Positions 45,374-54,695 of a DNA stretch of 64,000 bases are shown here, piece by piece. The DNA is taken from NCBI RefSeq assembly GCF_008329965.1, contig NZ_CP036150.1, positions 3,452,439 through 3,516,438 of the forward strand. The letters run 5' to 3'. Source of the DNA: Oceanispirochaeta crateris (GTDB taxonomy: Bacteria > Spirochaetota > Spirochaetia > DSM-2461). The first letter of the stretch is position 1; each line of letters starts with the position of its first letter. Under the pieces are notes generated by a model. That model was not told where the DNA came from, made no database searches, and saw nothing but the letters and a program-made list of their open reading frames with translations. Both the position numbers and the translations under genes were made by a program.

Positions 45374-46378
45374 TTAGGATTTTCTAATCACACCACTCAC
45401 CATATTTTCACAACTTCCAGTTTTTTCAATTTCATTCAAGTTGGTGTAGGTTGTGTCTCGTATATTATCAATAGCTTCTTTGGTGAAGAAAGCCTGATGG
45501 CTTGTGATCAGAACATTGGGGAAGGTTTGAAGCCGTACAAAGGTATCATCCTGGATTACCTGGTCTGATAAATCTTCGAAAAAGAGATCTCCCTCCTCTT
45601 CGTACACATCCAGACCGACGTATCCGACTATGCCTGATTTAAGACCGTTGATCACCGCATTAGAATTGATCAGGGGACCTCGGCTTGTATTGATGAGCAT
45701 AACGCCTTTTTTCATGGCTTTAATGGCATAGTCATTGATGAGATGGTAGGTCTCATGGGTGAGGGGGCAGTGGAGGGTTATAATATCACTTTCCCGGTAG
45801 AGGGTTTCTAGATCGACATATTCCGCTCCCTTGGCTTTGGCCGAATCACTGGGAAACTTATCATAGGCAAGTATGCGGACTCCAAAACCCGAAATGACAT
45901 CCATAAACACCTGACCAATCTTTCCGGTGCCTATAATACCCACCGTTTTACCATGGAGATCAAAGCCTAGTAGACCGTCCAGAGAGAAATTTCCTTCCCG
46001 CACACGAGAATGAGCCCTGTGGAATTTTCTATTCAGTGTCAGAATCAAACCCATCGCATATTCGGCAACGGCATAAGGAGAGTAGGCTGGAACTCTGCAA
46101 ACCTTAATTCCTTTCTCCTGAGCTCTATTCAGGTCTATATTGTTGAAACCCGCACAGCGGAGAGCTATCGTTTTGACTCCTCCTTCGGCCAGAACGTCAA
46201 TGACTCTGGCATTGACCGTATCATTGACAAATACACAGACACTGTCAAAACCGGCAGCAAGAGGAGCTGTTTCCTCGTCCAGTCGGGCTTCAAAGAAAGT
46301 TAGGTTAATAGGGTCAGGTTTTTTCTCAGAGAATGCATCTCTAACCCATTTTTTGGTACTGAATACAGCCAGCTTCAT
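45374..46378 (-). CDS. ldhA: D-lactate dehydrogenase-like 2-hydroxyacid dehydrogenase
   Basis: A 334-residue NAD-dependent D-2-hydroxyacid dehydrogenase of the LdhA type. Visible are CAGFNNIDLNRA, the Rossmann motif GIIGTGKIGQ near 147, HCPLTHETYHLI, NTSRGPLINS (catalytic Arg), LDVYEEEGDLFF (catalytic Glu region) and TSHQAFFTKEA (catalytic His). The E. coli LdhA-like spacing and length make fermentative D-lactate formation likely. A perfect AGGAGG lies 7 bases before the ATG. It is divergent from a ferritin-like gene. Confidence 0.9.
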   Translation of the reverse strand: MKLAVFSTKKWVRDAFSEKKPDPINLTFFEARLDEETAPLAAGFDSVCVFVNDTVNARVIDVLAEGGVKTIALRCAGFNNIDLNRAQEKGIKVCRVPAYSPYAVAEYAMGLILTLNRKFHRAHSRVREGNFSLDGLLGFDLHGKTVGIIGTGKIGQVFMDVISGFGVRILAYDKFPSDSAKAKGAEYVDLETLYRESDIITLHCPLTHETYHLINDYAIKAMKKGVMLINTSRGPLINSNAVINGLKSGIVGYVGLDVYEEEGDLFFEDLSDQVIQDDTFVRLQTFPNVLITSHQAFFTKEAIDNIRDTTYTNLNEIEKTGSCENMVSGVIRKS

Positions 46379-46502
46379 AAGAAGGCCTCCTGGATTTTAA
46401 TCACTAGTTGATAAGTAATAATTTATTTAATTCTAGGGGAGAAGTCAATCTTTTGCGTAGACTTCCCTAATAACATGGTATTTCAAAGTTTAGCATATTT
46501 CC

Positions 46503-46532
46503 TTGCAGAATTGTAAAACCAAAACTTATACT
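46503..46532 (+). promoter_or_regulatory. sigma70-type promoter for the ferritin-like gene
   Basis: TTGCAG (46503-46508) and TATACT (46527-46532) are separated by 18 bp, giving a 40-50 base leader before the ATG at 46582. It is a fair match to the consensus. Confidence 0.5.
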
Positions 46533-46581
46533 TGAATCATAAGAACAGCCTGTTTTTCAATATATTTTTAAAGGAGTTACT

Positions 46582-47070
46582 ATGGACATATTTGAGTTTT
46601 CTATTCAGATGGAACATGACGCAGAAGAATTGTATAGAACCCTGGCATCCAAGACGCAACAGCCCGGGATCAAAAAAATCTTTACAATGCTGGCCGATGA
46701 TGAAGTGAAGCATGCGAAGGCCGTTGAAGTCCTTCAGAAAAAGCAGGATCCCTCTGCAGAGAAAGGGTCAATGGAAGAGGTTCAAACTATCTTTGCATCC
46801 ATAAAGAATGAGGTTGTAGATGATATTTTATCCAAAGATCTTCTCTCTGAGCTCAGGCGGGCACGGGATATAGAAAAGAAAGGAAAAGAGTTTTATCAAG
46901 AACAGTTTTCAAAATTGGATACAGAAGCGGGACGTAAACTTTTTAAAAGTCTTTCACGTCAGGAAGAGTATCACTATATGACTGTAGATAACCTGATTGA
47001 TTTAGTCGAAAGGCCACAGTGGTGGGTCGAAAACGCTGAATTTACTCCTATGGGTGATGACTACTATTGA
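46582..47070 (+). CDS. ferritin-like diiron protein (rubrerythrin type without rubredoxin domain)
   Basis: A 162-residue four-helix protein. Two EX(n)ExxH-type diiron half-sites are visible: E12/E16 region with DDEVKHAKAV in the first half, and ARDIEKKGKEFYQEQF with SRQEEYHYMTVDNL in the second. The rubredoxin domain of classical rubrerythrin is missing; instead the tail is aromatic (RPQWWVENAEF). Such proteins act in peroxide reduction or iron handling in anaerobes. Good ribosome site (AAGGAG) and its own promoter and terminator. Confidence 0.85.
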   Translation: MDIFEFSIQMEHDAEELYRTLASKTQQPGIKKIFTMLADDEVKHAKAVEVLQKKQDPSAEKGSMEEVQTIFASIKNEVVDDILSKDLLSELRRARDIEKKGKEFYQEQFSKLDTEAGRKLFKSLSRQEEYHYMTVDNLIDLVERPQWWVENAEFTPMGDDYY

Positions 47071-47092
47071 TATCTTTAGAACACAGAGATTC

Positions 47093-47118
47093 GGGCTGTC
47101 TTATACCAGAGACAGCCC
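47093..47118 (+). terminator. intrinsic terminator after the ferritin-like gene
   Basis: An 8-bp perfect stem GGGCTGTC/GACAGCCC (47093-47100/47111-47118) with a 10-base loop is followed by ATTTTATTT. A second 7-bp hairpin (ACGGCTT/AAGCCGT) follows at 47147-47163. Confidence 0.85.
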
Positions 47119-47314
47119 ATTTTATTTGAAGCGAGAGAGATGAAAAACGGCTTTTGAAGCCGTCTTAAGGAGCTTGGCCAAAGTGTTTTAGCCCTTTGAG
47201 TTCCCATTATATAAACTTATCATCGTTCATTTGATGGCTCATGTTTCGTTTCAGGAGTTTTCAATTCGGGATATAGATGCTAGTATGATTTTTAATATTG
47301 TTCTGGAGGAAATC

Positions 47315-47644
47315 ATGCGAAAACTTGTCATAATTTACTTTATATTGATCAACCTGACAGGTTTTACCCTGGTATTACTGAAAGGATCCGATTTTTTGGC
47401 GGAAAGGGAAAACCCTGTCAGTATTGCCTCAGATATCAAGATGGTGGCTGTTTCCGCCTTTGGCGGGGGGCTTGGAAGTTACGGAGGTTATCTGGTTTCA
47501 GATCCTTCGGGTACTTTGAAGGACCCTGAGTATAAGATCGTTTTGCAACTCCTTATCCTTCAAAATCTTTTTGTCCTGCTGATTGCGCTGAAGGCCTTCA
47601 GAAAAAAACAAAAATCCTCTGGATATAATCGATCCTCTTTTTAA
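47315..47644 (+). CDS. small membrane protein, DUF1294-like
   Basis: A 109-residue protein. I chose ATG 47315 because GGAGGAA lies 4-5 bases upstream, although the frame opens at 47231. It has three or four TM segments: RKLVIIYFILINLTGFTLVLL, a Gly-rich stretch (MVAVSAFGGGLGSYGGYLV) and VLQLLILQNLFVLLIAL, with a basic C-terminus. The Gly-rich second helix preceded by Lys resembles DUF1294 proteins, but the match is distant. Function is unknown. Confidence 0.65.
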   Translation: MRKLVIIYFILINLTGFTLVLLKGSDFLAERENPVSIASDIKMVAVSAFGGGLGSYGGYLVSDPSGTLKDPEYKIVLQLLILQNLFVLLIALKAFRKKQKSSGYNRSSF

Positions 47645-47647
47645 AAT

Positions 47648-49063
47648 CTACTGCGAATTGTCTCCCATTCCTTCGTATTTCAAAGGTGTAAGAAAATGAT
47701 TTTGAAATTCAATGGCATCTACGGGTGGGCTTGTAATATATCCCTGAATATATTGACAGCCCTCTGAAACAAGGCAGTCAAACTGATCTTGCTTTTCAAT
47801 CCCTTCGGCCAGAGTTCTGAAATCAAAGGTTTTTGCAATACCAAGTATGGCACGCACAACTTCAAGTGAATTGCTGTTTCCCGGAAGATTATCAACAAAC
47901 TCCTTGGGTATTTTTAGAGTGTGTATTGGAAGTTTATTCAAGGCGCTGAGGCTGGAATATCCTGTGCCAAAGTCATCCAGCATGACCTCCACTCCCATTT
48001 TTGATAGTTCCCTCAGCTTGAGAATCACATCTTCGGGGTTATCCATCACGGCGCTTTCGGTTACTTCCAGATGCAGAGCTTCCGGGGGAACTTTAATGAC
48101 CTTGAGAGCTGTTTTGATCGTGTCCAAAAAATCATCCTGGTCTAATTGAACGGTCGATACATTGACTGAGACTTCGATATTCTTTTTAAATTCCTTTCTC
48201 CAAAATTTTATCTGTTTCAGAGCCGTATATAATACCCACTTTCCAAGATAATTGATGAGACCGCTCTCTTCTGCCAGAGGAATGAACCGGAGTGGAGGCA
48301 CAGCCCCTCTGCCCGGGACATCCCAACGGAGGAGGGCTTCACAGGCTATGATTTCTTTGTTGTTGTTAACAATGGGCTGATAAGCTAGGTGAAATCCGTT
48401 AAAATCATTGAGGATCGATTGTCTGAGTGTCAATTCCAGTGTGTGGTTCTCATGATGTTTCAGGCCTCTTTCGGGGGAATATAGAAACCCGTTCCAACTT
48501 TTCTCTTCATGTATGCCAAGGGCAATCTCCGCATTATATTCCAATTCATCCAGAGTGCTGGCATGATCTGGAAAGAGGGCCACTCCGACATTGCAACCAA
48601 AACTGACATCAGAAGCCGGGGGGTTATGGGACTCTGAAACTTTCATGATCATCTCAGTGATTTTTTCTTCTACGTCTCTTTTATCTTTATAGTTGGGAAT
48701 TAGAAACAGAAACTCATCGGATCGGTCTGATTGATAAAGGTTTTCTTCTCCCACAAGGGTTTTCAGGCGTTCTGAGGTAACAAAAAGTAAGACCTTCATC
48801 CTGTCCCGAGTGCGGCGTATCCTCTGATAATTTTTGTCCAGCCTGATGATTCCAAAGGCAAAATGAGGGGGAACTTTTCCATTTATAAGCGTATTCATTC
48901 TGCGAACCAGCATATGTCTCAGTAGGAGTCCTGTATCCGGGTCATGATTGAGTATAGCGTTTAGCTGTTTTGTTTGAATCCTTTCTTGTTGTAGCTCCCT
49001 TTGGAGCTTTTCAATTTGTTTTTTACAAGTTGATTGGTTATCAGCCATAATTTTTACCATCAT
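47648..49063 (-). CDS. c-di-GMP phosphodiesterase: degenerate GGDEF plus EAL
   Basis: A 471-residue cytoplasmic protein without TM segments. After a short coiled coil (~10-40) comes a GGDEF fold whose active motif is degenerate (SDRSDEF; both Gly lost), so it is probably not a cyclase. The EAL domain (~210-460) keeps the key residues: EALLRW, NVST, EVTESA, LDDFGTGYSSL, LKIPKEFV (the LKID Asp is Pro), LAEGIE and QGY. It is therefore probably an active phosphodiesterase that counteracts the diguanylate cyclase at 27.5 kb. The start has no good ribosome site; ATG 49063 or an ATG five codons later are both possible. Confidence 0.9.
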   Translation of the reverse strand: MMVKIMADNQSTCKKQIEKLQRELQQERIQTKQLNAILNHDPDTGLLLRHMLVRRMNTLINGKVPPHFAFGIIRLDKNYQRIRRTRDRMKVLLFVTSERLKTLVGEENLYQSDRSDEFLFLIPNYKDKRDVEEKITEMIMKVSESHNPPASDVSFGCNVGVALFPDHASTLDELEYNAEIALGIHEEKSWNGFLYSPERGLKHHENHTLELTLRQSILNDFNGFHLAYQPIVNNNKEIIACEALLRWDVPGRGAVPPLRFIPLAEESGLINYLGKWVLYTALKQIKFWRKEFKKNIEVSVNVSTVQLDQDDFLDTIKTALKVIKVPPEALHLEVTESAVMDNPEDVILKLRELSKMGVEVMLDDFGTGYSSLSALNKLPIHTLKIPKEFVDNLPGNSNSLEVVRAILGIAKTFDFRTLAEGIEKQDQFDCLVSEGCQYIQGYITSPPVDAIEFQNHFLTPLKYEGMGDNSQ

Positions 49064-49298
49064 TTGAGAATATCTTATGCTGAAAATGTCTTCAATTGCA
49101 GGACCTAGTCAAAATGGAAAAATGATGTGCATAAAGATATATAGGGATGCTTATTTTTCAATACCAATGATGTTCGCTTTATGGTATAAATAAAGCCAAA
49201 TAAGTTCTTAGTATTCACAATTGGGGAAGTTCTGCCTGCGGAATTCCCTTATCCGGCTTTATGTCCTGAGAGTATATAGCCTTCATTAAAAAAATCAC

Positions 49299-49328
49299 CA
49301 AGGCTTGAAAGTCTTGTAATTCAAGGAG
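49299..49328 (+). promoter_or_regulatory. alternative leader hairpins before iorA
   Basis: Two mutually exclusive hairpins can form: CAAGGCT/AGTCTTG (49299-49305/49310-49316, one wobble) and CTTGAA/TTCAAG (49304-49309/49320-49325). The second ties up part of the AAGGAG ribosome binding site. They may regulate translation; this is a structural reading only. Confidence 0.3.
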
Positions 49329-49333
49329 TATTT

Positions 49334-50929
49334 ATGTCTGAAACTGTTGTTCTGGGTGATGAAGCCGTCGCCCTGGGAGCCCTTCATGGGGGCGTCTCTT
49401 CATGCTACGGATACCCGGGCACACCATCAACCGAAATCATGGAATATCTAATAGAGAACAGCCAAAACGGCCCCTTGGCCAGTTGGTCCAGCAATGAAAA
49501 AACAGCTATGGAGGAGGCTCTTGGAACCTCTTTTGCCGGAAAACGAGCCATTGTTACCATGAAACACGTGGGGCTTAATGTTGCAGCAGATGCCTTTATG
49601 AACGGCGCCCTTTTGGACATCCGAGGAGGTCTTGTCATCGTTGTGGCAGATGATCCGGGGATGCACTCATCACAGAATGAACAGGACACACGCTATTATG
49701 CCGACTTTGCCCGGGTTCCTCTTTTGGAACCTGTAAATCAGCAGCAAGCCTATGAAATGACCAGAGAGGGGTTTGATCTTTCAGAAAGAATGGGCGTTCC
49801 CGTCCTTCTGCGGCTGGTTACAAGGCTTTCTCATTCCAGAGCAGCCATACAGACTCAGCCTCCCAGAGCGGAAAATGCCCTGAACAAGGCCGATAATAAA
49901 CAGGACTGGATGCTTCTGCCTGCTAATGCCCGCCGCCGGTGGAGCAGTCTACTGGGGCGGCAGAAAGATATGATTGCCTACAGTGAAAAATCTCCTGTCA
50001 ATTCTCTTGAACTCAATGAATCCAACCGGGAGAGGGCTGTTATCACTACCGGTCTTGGCTATAACTATTTTATGGAAAATAAGGGAGAGTTAACGGATCA
50101 ACCATCCCACCTGCACATCGGTGTTTACCCTGTACCCGAGGAGAAAATCAGAACATTGGCGGCTCATGTCAAAAAGCTGGTAATTCTTGAAGAGGGATAT
50201 CCCTATGTGGAACGTCTCATCGCGGGGCTTCTGCCCAGAGAGCTTAAAATCATTGGGAAGCTGGATAATATTGTCCCTCTTCAGGGCGAGTTGACTCCCG
50301 ATAATGTCCGTCCCGCCCTGGGATTACCCGAAAGAAACGCTGCCGTGGCAAGCTCAATGACCCTCCCTGGAAGACCCCCTCAGCTCTGTGCTGGCTGCCC
50401 CCATGATGATACCTACAAGGTCATCAAGGAAGTTCAGGAAGAGCTTGAAGAAAGCACTGTCACATCCGATATCGGCTGTTATGCCCTGGGGGCTCTGCCT
50501 CCTCTGGGTGTTCCCGAAACCATCATCTGTATGGGAGCCTCTATTACGGCTGCTAAGGGATGTGCCGAAGCGGGACTTAAAAATGTCATGGCTGTCATCG
50601 GAGACAGTACCTTTCTCCATTCGGGGATGACCGGGTTGGTGGACTGCGTGTCTTCCGGCTCAGATGTGACGATCATCATTGTGGACAACGAAACCACTGC
50701 CATGACGGGAGGCCAAACAACTATTTTGCCTTCCAGCCGTCTGGAACAGGTGGTCAAAGGCATTATGGGGGATGGGGAACATATCCTGACGATCCCGGCT
50801 CATAGAAAATCACATGAAGAAAACAAGGAAAAGCTCCGGAAGGAACTGGCCTATAGCGGTGTTTCTGTGATCATTGCCGTTAGAGAATGCATTGAAACCG
50901 CTCGTAAAGCAAATAAGAAGAGGAGCTAA
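49334..50929 (+). CDS. iorA: indolepyruvate ferredoxin oxidoreductase alpha subunit, lacking ferredoxin domain
   Basis: A 531-residue TPP enzyme subunit that oxidatively decarboxylates aryl pyruvates to aryl-acetyl-CoA. The N-terminal pyrimidine-binding half reads GGVSSCYGYPGTPSTEIME. The C-terminal half holds LCAGCPHDDTYK, SDIGCYALGALPP and the TPP/Mg block GDSTFLHSGMTG...DNETTAMTGGQ. Usual IorA proteins end in a domain with two [4Fe-4S] CxxCxxCxxxCP motifs; here the protein stops at RECIETARKANKKRS, without them. The electron exit must differ. It begins an operon with iorB, two PaaK-type ligases, an ACT protein, a thioesterase and a small Cys protein. Confidence 0.92.
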   Translation: MSETVVLGDEAVALGALHGGVSSCYGYPGTPSTEIMEYLIENSQNGPLASWSSNEKTAMEEALGTSFAGKRAIVTMKHVGLNVAADAFMNGALLDIRGGLVIVVADDPGMHSSQNEQDTRYYADFARVPLLEPVNQQQAYEMTREGFDLSERMGVPVLLRLVTRLSHSRAAIQTQPPRAENALNKADNKQDWMLLPANARRRWSSLLGRQKDMIAYSEKSPVNSLELNESNRERAVITTGLGYNYFMENKGELTDQPSHLHIGVYPVPEEKIRTLAAHVKKLVILEEGYPYVERLIAGLLPRELKIIGKLDNIVPLQGELTPDNVRPALGLPERNAAVASSMTLPGRPPQLCAGCPHDDTYKVIKEVQEELEESTVTSDIGCYALGALPPLGVPETIICMGASITAAKGCAEAGLKNVMAVIGDSTFLHSGMTGLVDCVSSGSDVTIIIVDNETTAMTGGQTTILPSSRLEQVVKGIMGDGEHILTIPAHRKSHEENKEKLRKELAYSGVSVIIAVRECIETARKANKKRS

Positions 50930-50934
50930 ACATC

Positions 50935-51504
50935 ATGAAATACGACATCATTCTTGCCGGAGTAGGAGGGCAGGGCGTTCTGTCTCTAGCCTCAGTTATT
51001 GCTACTGCAGCCGCAGAAGCCGGTTTTAAGGTTCGCCAGTCCGAAGTCCATGGTATGGCCCAGCGGGGCGGAGCCGTTATGGCGCATATGCGTCTATCCG
51101 ATGGAGAGATTTATTCTGACCTTATCGGTTTGGGAACCGCCGACATGGTCATCAGTATGGAACCTCTGGAGAGTCTTCGCTATCTGCCCTGGTTGTCTCC
51201 CGAAGGTATTCTGGTGACATCCACCACTCCTGTTAAAAATATTGACAATTATCCCGAGGAGACCCAGGTCCTGGAAGCCCTGAAAAAGCTTCCCTCTGTG
51301 TGTTTAGTCGATGATAAGGCTCTGGCCAGGGATGCCGGTTCTGCCAGAGCGGGTAATATGGTCATCGTTGGAGCGGCCTCTAAGAGTCTGCCCATTGATA
51401 TGACCTATTTGAAGAAAGCGGTAGATAAACTCTTCGCCCGCAAGGGAGATGAGGTGGTGCAGACCAATTATAAGGCTCTGGACCTAGGGAGTCAGGTGTC
51501 ATGA
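50935..51504 (+). CDS. iorB: indolepyruvate ferredoxin oxidoreductase beta subunit
   Basis: A 189-residue gamma-type 2-oxoacid:acceptor oxidoreductase subunit. The Rossmann-like N-terminus reads IILAGVGGQGVLSLASVIA, and SEVHGMAQRGGAVMAHMR is the family signature. The length matches IorB. It follows iorA by 5 bp and overlaps the first PaaK gene by 4 bp (ATGA). It contains no Fe-S cluster motif, so it cannot replace the missing ferredoxin domain of IorA. Confidence 0.93.
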   Translation: MKYDIILAGVGGQGVLSLASVIATAAAEAGFKVRQSEVHGMAQRGGAVMAHMRLSDGEIYSDLIGLGTADMVISMEPLESLRYLPWLSPEGILVTSTTPVKNIDNYPEETQVLEALKKLPSVCLVDDKALARDAGSARAGNMVIVGAASKSLPIDMTYLKKAVDKLFARKGDEVVQTNYKALDLGSQVS

Positions 51505-52814
51505 TTCAAAATCTCTATGAGGACGAAGAGGTTGAACGCCTGGATAGAGATGCCTTGAAAGCTCTTCAGCTTTTGAGGCTTAAAAAGACGATTACGACGG
51601 CCTTGATCACCCCCTTTTATAAAGAACGCCTTATGGCTGTGGGCATTCAGTCTGCAGAGGATATTCGAACCCTTGAAGATATCAGAAAGATACCCTATAC
51701 AACCAAAGACGATTTGAGGGAAGCCTATCCCTACGGTCTTCTGGCGGTTGACCGGGATGAGATTGTCAGGATGCATGCGTCCAGTGGGACAACTGGAACT
51801 CCCACGGTGATCTACCATACTCAGAAAGATCTGGATAACTGGACCAATATGACCGTCCGCTCTCTAAAAGCAACGGGTTGCCATAAGGGTGATGTCTTCC
51901 AGAATATGATGACTTACGGTTTGTTTACCGGCGGTATAGGACTTCACTATGGAGCGGAGAAACTGGGGATGCTCGTCATTCCTGCCTCCAGTGGAAACAC
52001 AAGACGCCAGTTTCAGCTGATGAAAGATTTTCAAACTTCCACGATTCATGCTACTCCCAGTTACATGCTTCACCTGTATTCCAGAATGGAGGAAATGGGA
52101 TACTCCCTCTCGGATTTCAATCTGAAGAGGGCTCTCATCGGGGCGGAGCCTCATTCTGAGGAGATCAGGCAGAAGATTGAAGAACTCTTCCATATTGATG
52201 CCTACAACTCCTATGGGTTATCCGAAATGAACGGCCCCAGTGTTGCCTTTGAATGTACAGAAAAAAAGGGCATGCATATTTGGGAGGATGCCTATCTTGT
52301 AGAAACCATAGACCGGAACAGCCTTGAGCCTGTGGAAGACGGTGTTGAAGGGGAACTTGTCCTGACCATCCTGATCAGGACAGGAACCCCCATCCTGAGG
52401 TATCGAACTAAGGACCTGACCACAGTCATTCCCGAAGCCTGTTCCTGCGGCAGAACTAGTCGGAGGATTACACGTATCAAGGGGCGAACCGATGATATGC
52501 TGATCATAAACGGCGTGAATGTCTTCCCCTCACAGATCGAGGAAGTTATCATGAAAATGCCTGAGATCGGAACCAACTATTTGATTAAGGTCAGTAAAAA
52601 AGGAACCCTGGATCAGCTGACCATTCAGACTGAGGTCGGTGGGGATATGTTTACAGATAATGCTCAGGATCTGCATGATTTGAGACGGCGCATTGTTGAA
52701 GAACTTCAGGCAACCATTACCATCAAGGCTCTTGTGGAGCTGCATGAACCCGGTTTTCTTCCGGTCCAGCAGGGTAAGGCAATCCGCGTTATTGATGAGA
52801 GAAACGTATATTAG
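51501..52814 (+). CDS. paaK: phenylacetate-CoA ligase family, copy 1
   Basis: A 437-residue AMP-forming aryl-CoA ligase. Hallmarks are the AMP/phosphate loop [55 protein letters not shown] and the C-terminal Lys region QQGKAIRV. The ATGA overlap with iorB links it to arylpyruvate oxidation. It could ligate aryl acids to CoA for import or, run in reverse, harvest energy from aryl-CoA. A second, related gene follows at 52853, so the two may differ in substrate. Confidence 0.9.
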   Translation: MIQNLYEDEEVERLDRDALKALQLLRLKKTITTALITPFYKERLMAVGIQSAEDIRTLEDIRKIPYTTKDDLREAYPYGLLAVDRDEIVRMHASSGTTGTPTVIYHTQKDLDNWTNMTVRSLKATGCHKGDVFQNMMTYGLFTGGIGLHYGAEKLGMLVIPASSGNTRRQFQLMKDFQTSTIHATPSYMLHLYSRMEEMGYSLSDFNLKRALIGAEPHSEEIRQKIEELFHIDAYNSYGLSEMNGPSVAFECTEKKGMHIWEDAYLVETIDRNSLEPVEDGVEGELVLTILIRTGTPILRYRTKDLTTVIPEACSCGRTSRRITRIKGRTDDMLIINGVNVFPSQIEEVIMKMPEIGTNYLIKVSKKGTLDQLTIQTEVGGDMFTDNAQDLHDLRRRIVEELQATITIKALVELHEPGFLPVQQGKAIRVIDERNVY

Positions 52815-52852
52815 ATCATGGCTCACAGGCCGTTTATTAGAGGAGTAAAATT

Positions 52853-54154
52853 GTGATTTGGAATGAAAAAGCTGAATGTGACAACATTGATGACAGGAAG
52901 GTGCAACAGCTCTACAATCTTAAAAAACTGGTACGCCATGTGTATGAGTCTGTCCCCTTCTATACCAAAAAATTTGATGAACTTGGTGTCAAACCAGATG
53001 ATATTCAGTCCTTAGCCGACATCGCGAAGCTTCCATTTACTACAAAAGACGATATGCGTGAGACCTACCCTTATGGACTTTTGGCTGTGAATGAAAAAGA
53101 TATCGTCGAAATCCATACTTCTTCTGGTACTACGGGGACGCCCGTCCTGGGAGCCTATACGAAAGATGACCTGGCCATGTGGTCGGAAGTCATGGCCCGC
53201 TGTCTCTGTATGGCCGGCGGGACCCCCGATGATGTCGTTCAAAATGCCTACGGATATGGGATGTTCACCGGTGGTTTGGGAGTCCATTATGGATCTCATA
53301 CTCTGGGGTGCAACACAATCCCTGCCGCTTCGGGTAATACGAAGAGGCAGCTCATGCTGATGAGAGATTTTAAATCTACCATACTGACCTGTACACCCTC
53401 TTACTCCCTGTATATGGCCGAAGCGGCCAAAGAGATGGGGATCGATTTCCGGGATCTTTCTCTCAAGTCCGGAATTTTCGGGGCCGAGCCCTGGAGTGAT
53501 AATATGAGGAAAGAAATTGAGGAAAAGCTGAACCTTCAGGCATATGATATTTATGGATTAACCGAAATTGTCGGTCCTGGAGTATCCAATGAGTGCGAGG
53601 CACATGATGGTCTGCATATCAATGAAGATCATTTTTATCCTGAAATCATCAATCCTGAAACAGGGGAGGTCCTTCCCGAGGGAGAGAAGGGAGAGCTTGT
53701 TTTTACCACTATTACCCGTGAGGGAACCCCCATCATCAGGTATAGAACCAGAGATATTACCTGGCTCTGGCATGATCAATGCTCCTGTGGAAGAACGACT
53801 GTCAAAATGCACCGCCTTTTGGGCCGTACAGATGATATGCTTATCCTGCGGGGTGTCAATGTATTTCCCAGTCAGATCGAGAATGTCCTCATGCGGATTG
53901 AAGGGACTGAACCTCATTACCAGATTGTGGTGGATCGCGGAGAATCCCACTTGGATGAGGTTGAACTTCATGTAGAAGTGGAACCCGGTTTCTTCAGTGA
54001 TGAAACGAAGTCTCTGGAAAAAATAAGAGCAAAAATTGCACAGGAAATAAAACAGGAACTGGGTATTGCCGTTATAATCAAGCTCGTGGAACCCAAATCT
54101 ATCGCCCGGTCAGAAGGAAAGGCCAAAAGAGTCATCGATAAGAGAACCCTGTAG
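52853..54154 (+). CDS. paaK: phenylacetate-CoA ligase family, copy 2
   Basis: A 433-residue paralog of the preceding ligase with the same order of motifs: [53 protein letters not shown]. It starts at GTG with GAGGAG seven bases upstream. It keeps the [15 protein letters not shown] block of copy 1, so a duplication is clear, but it is diverged over the substrate-binding region ([20 protein letters not shown]). Specific aryl or fatty-acid substrates cannot be told. Confidence 0.9.
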   Translation: MIWNEKAECDNIDDRKVQQLYNLKKLVRHVYESVPFYTKKFDELGVKPDDIQSLADIAKLPFTTKDDMRETYPYGLLAVNEKDIVEIHTSSGTTGTPVLGAYTKDDLAMWSEVMARCLCMAGGTPDDVVQNAYGYGMFTGGLGVHYGSHTLGCNTIPAASGNTKRQLMLMRDFKSTILTCTPSYSLYMAEAAKEMGIDFRDLSLKSGIFGAEPWSDNMRKEIEEKLNLQAYDIYGLTEIVGPGVSNECEAHDGLHINEDHFYPEIINPETGEVLPEGEKGELVFTTITREGTPIIRYRTRDITWLWHDQCSCGRTTVKMHRLLGRTDDMLILRGVNVFPSQIENVLMRIEGTEPHYQIVVDRGESHLDEVELHVEVEPGFFSDETKSLEKIRAKIAQEIKQELGIAVIIKLVEPKSIARSEGKAKRVIDKRTL

Positions 54155-54278
54155 GATACAATCCTCCGTTTTTCACCCTCCTGGGAAAAGGGCTTTCTCG
54201 GTAGGGAAGGAGAATTTTTGGGGTTCATTAAGTAAATATCAGAGTTGTATTATTCACTCTGAAAATAGGAGTAAACAT

Positions 54279-54695
54279 ATGAAAGTTAAGCAAATTTCCG
54301 TATTCCTTGAAAACAAAAATGGTCGATTGGCCGAAGTAACTAGAATCCTTGCTGAAAAAAATATCAGCCTCAGGGCCATGACCATAGCAGATACTGCCGA
54401 TTTCGGAATCCTTAGAATCATAGTCGAACAACCAGACAAGTGTTTAGAGCTGCTTAAAGAAAATAACTTTACAGCCCGTGTGACCGAGGTTATCGGTGTG
54501 CGCTTGGATGACAAGCCCGGGGCCCTCCATGATGTGATGCAGGTTTTTGAGGATAATGCAGTCAATATCGAGTACCTCTACTCTACCCTGATGCTCATGG
54601 ATGACAAGGTCGTCATCATGTTCAAAGTGGATGACATTGATCATGGTCTGGATATCATTAAGAAAAATGGTATGGAGGCCATCACCGCGTTTTGA
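54279..54695 (+). CDS. tandem ACT-domain protein
   Basis: A 138-residue protein formed by two ACT domains (~1-65 and ~70-138; ISVFLENKNGRLAEVTRILAEKNIS and GVRLDDKPGALHDVMQVFEDNAVNI). ACT folds bind amino acids and regulate enzymes. Stand-alone tandem ACT proteins often lie near IorAB and PaaK in anaerobes, so an aromatic amino acid sensor for this operon is plausible. GGAG lies before the ATG. Its stop overlaps the thioesterase start. Confidence 0.9.
   Translation: MKVKQISVFLENKNGRLAEVTRILAEKNISLRAMTIADTADFGILRIIVEQPDKCLELLKENNFTARVTEVIGVRLDDKPGALHDVMQVFEDNAVNIEYLYSTLMLMDDKVVIMFKVDDIDHGLDIIKKNGMEAITAF

Noticed and set aside
49261-49275. CCTGAGAG-like string before iorA resembling part of a TPP riboswitch
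   Set aside because: The other conserved TPP elements are absent, and the gap is too short for the full aptamer.
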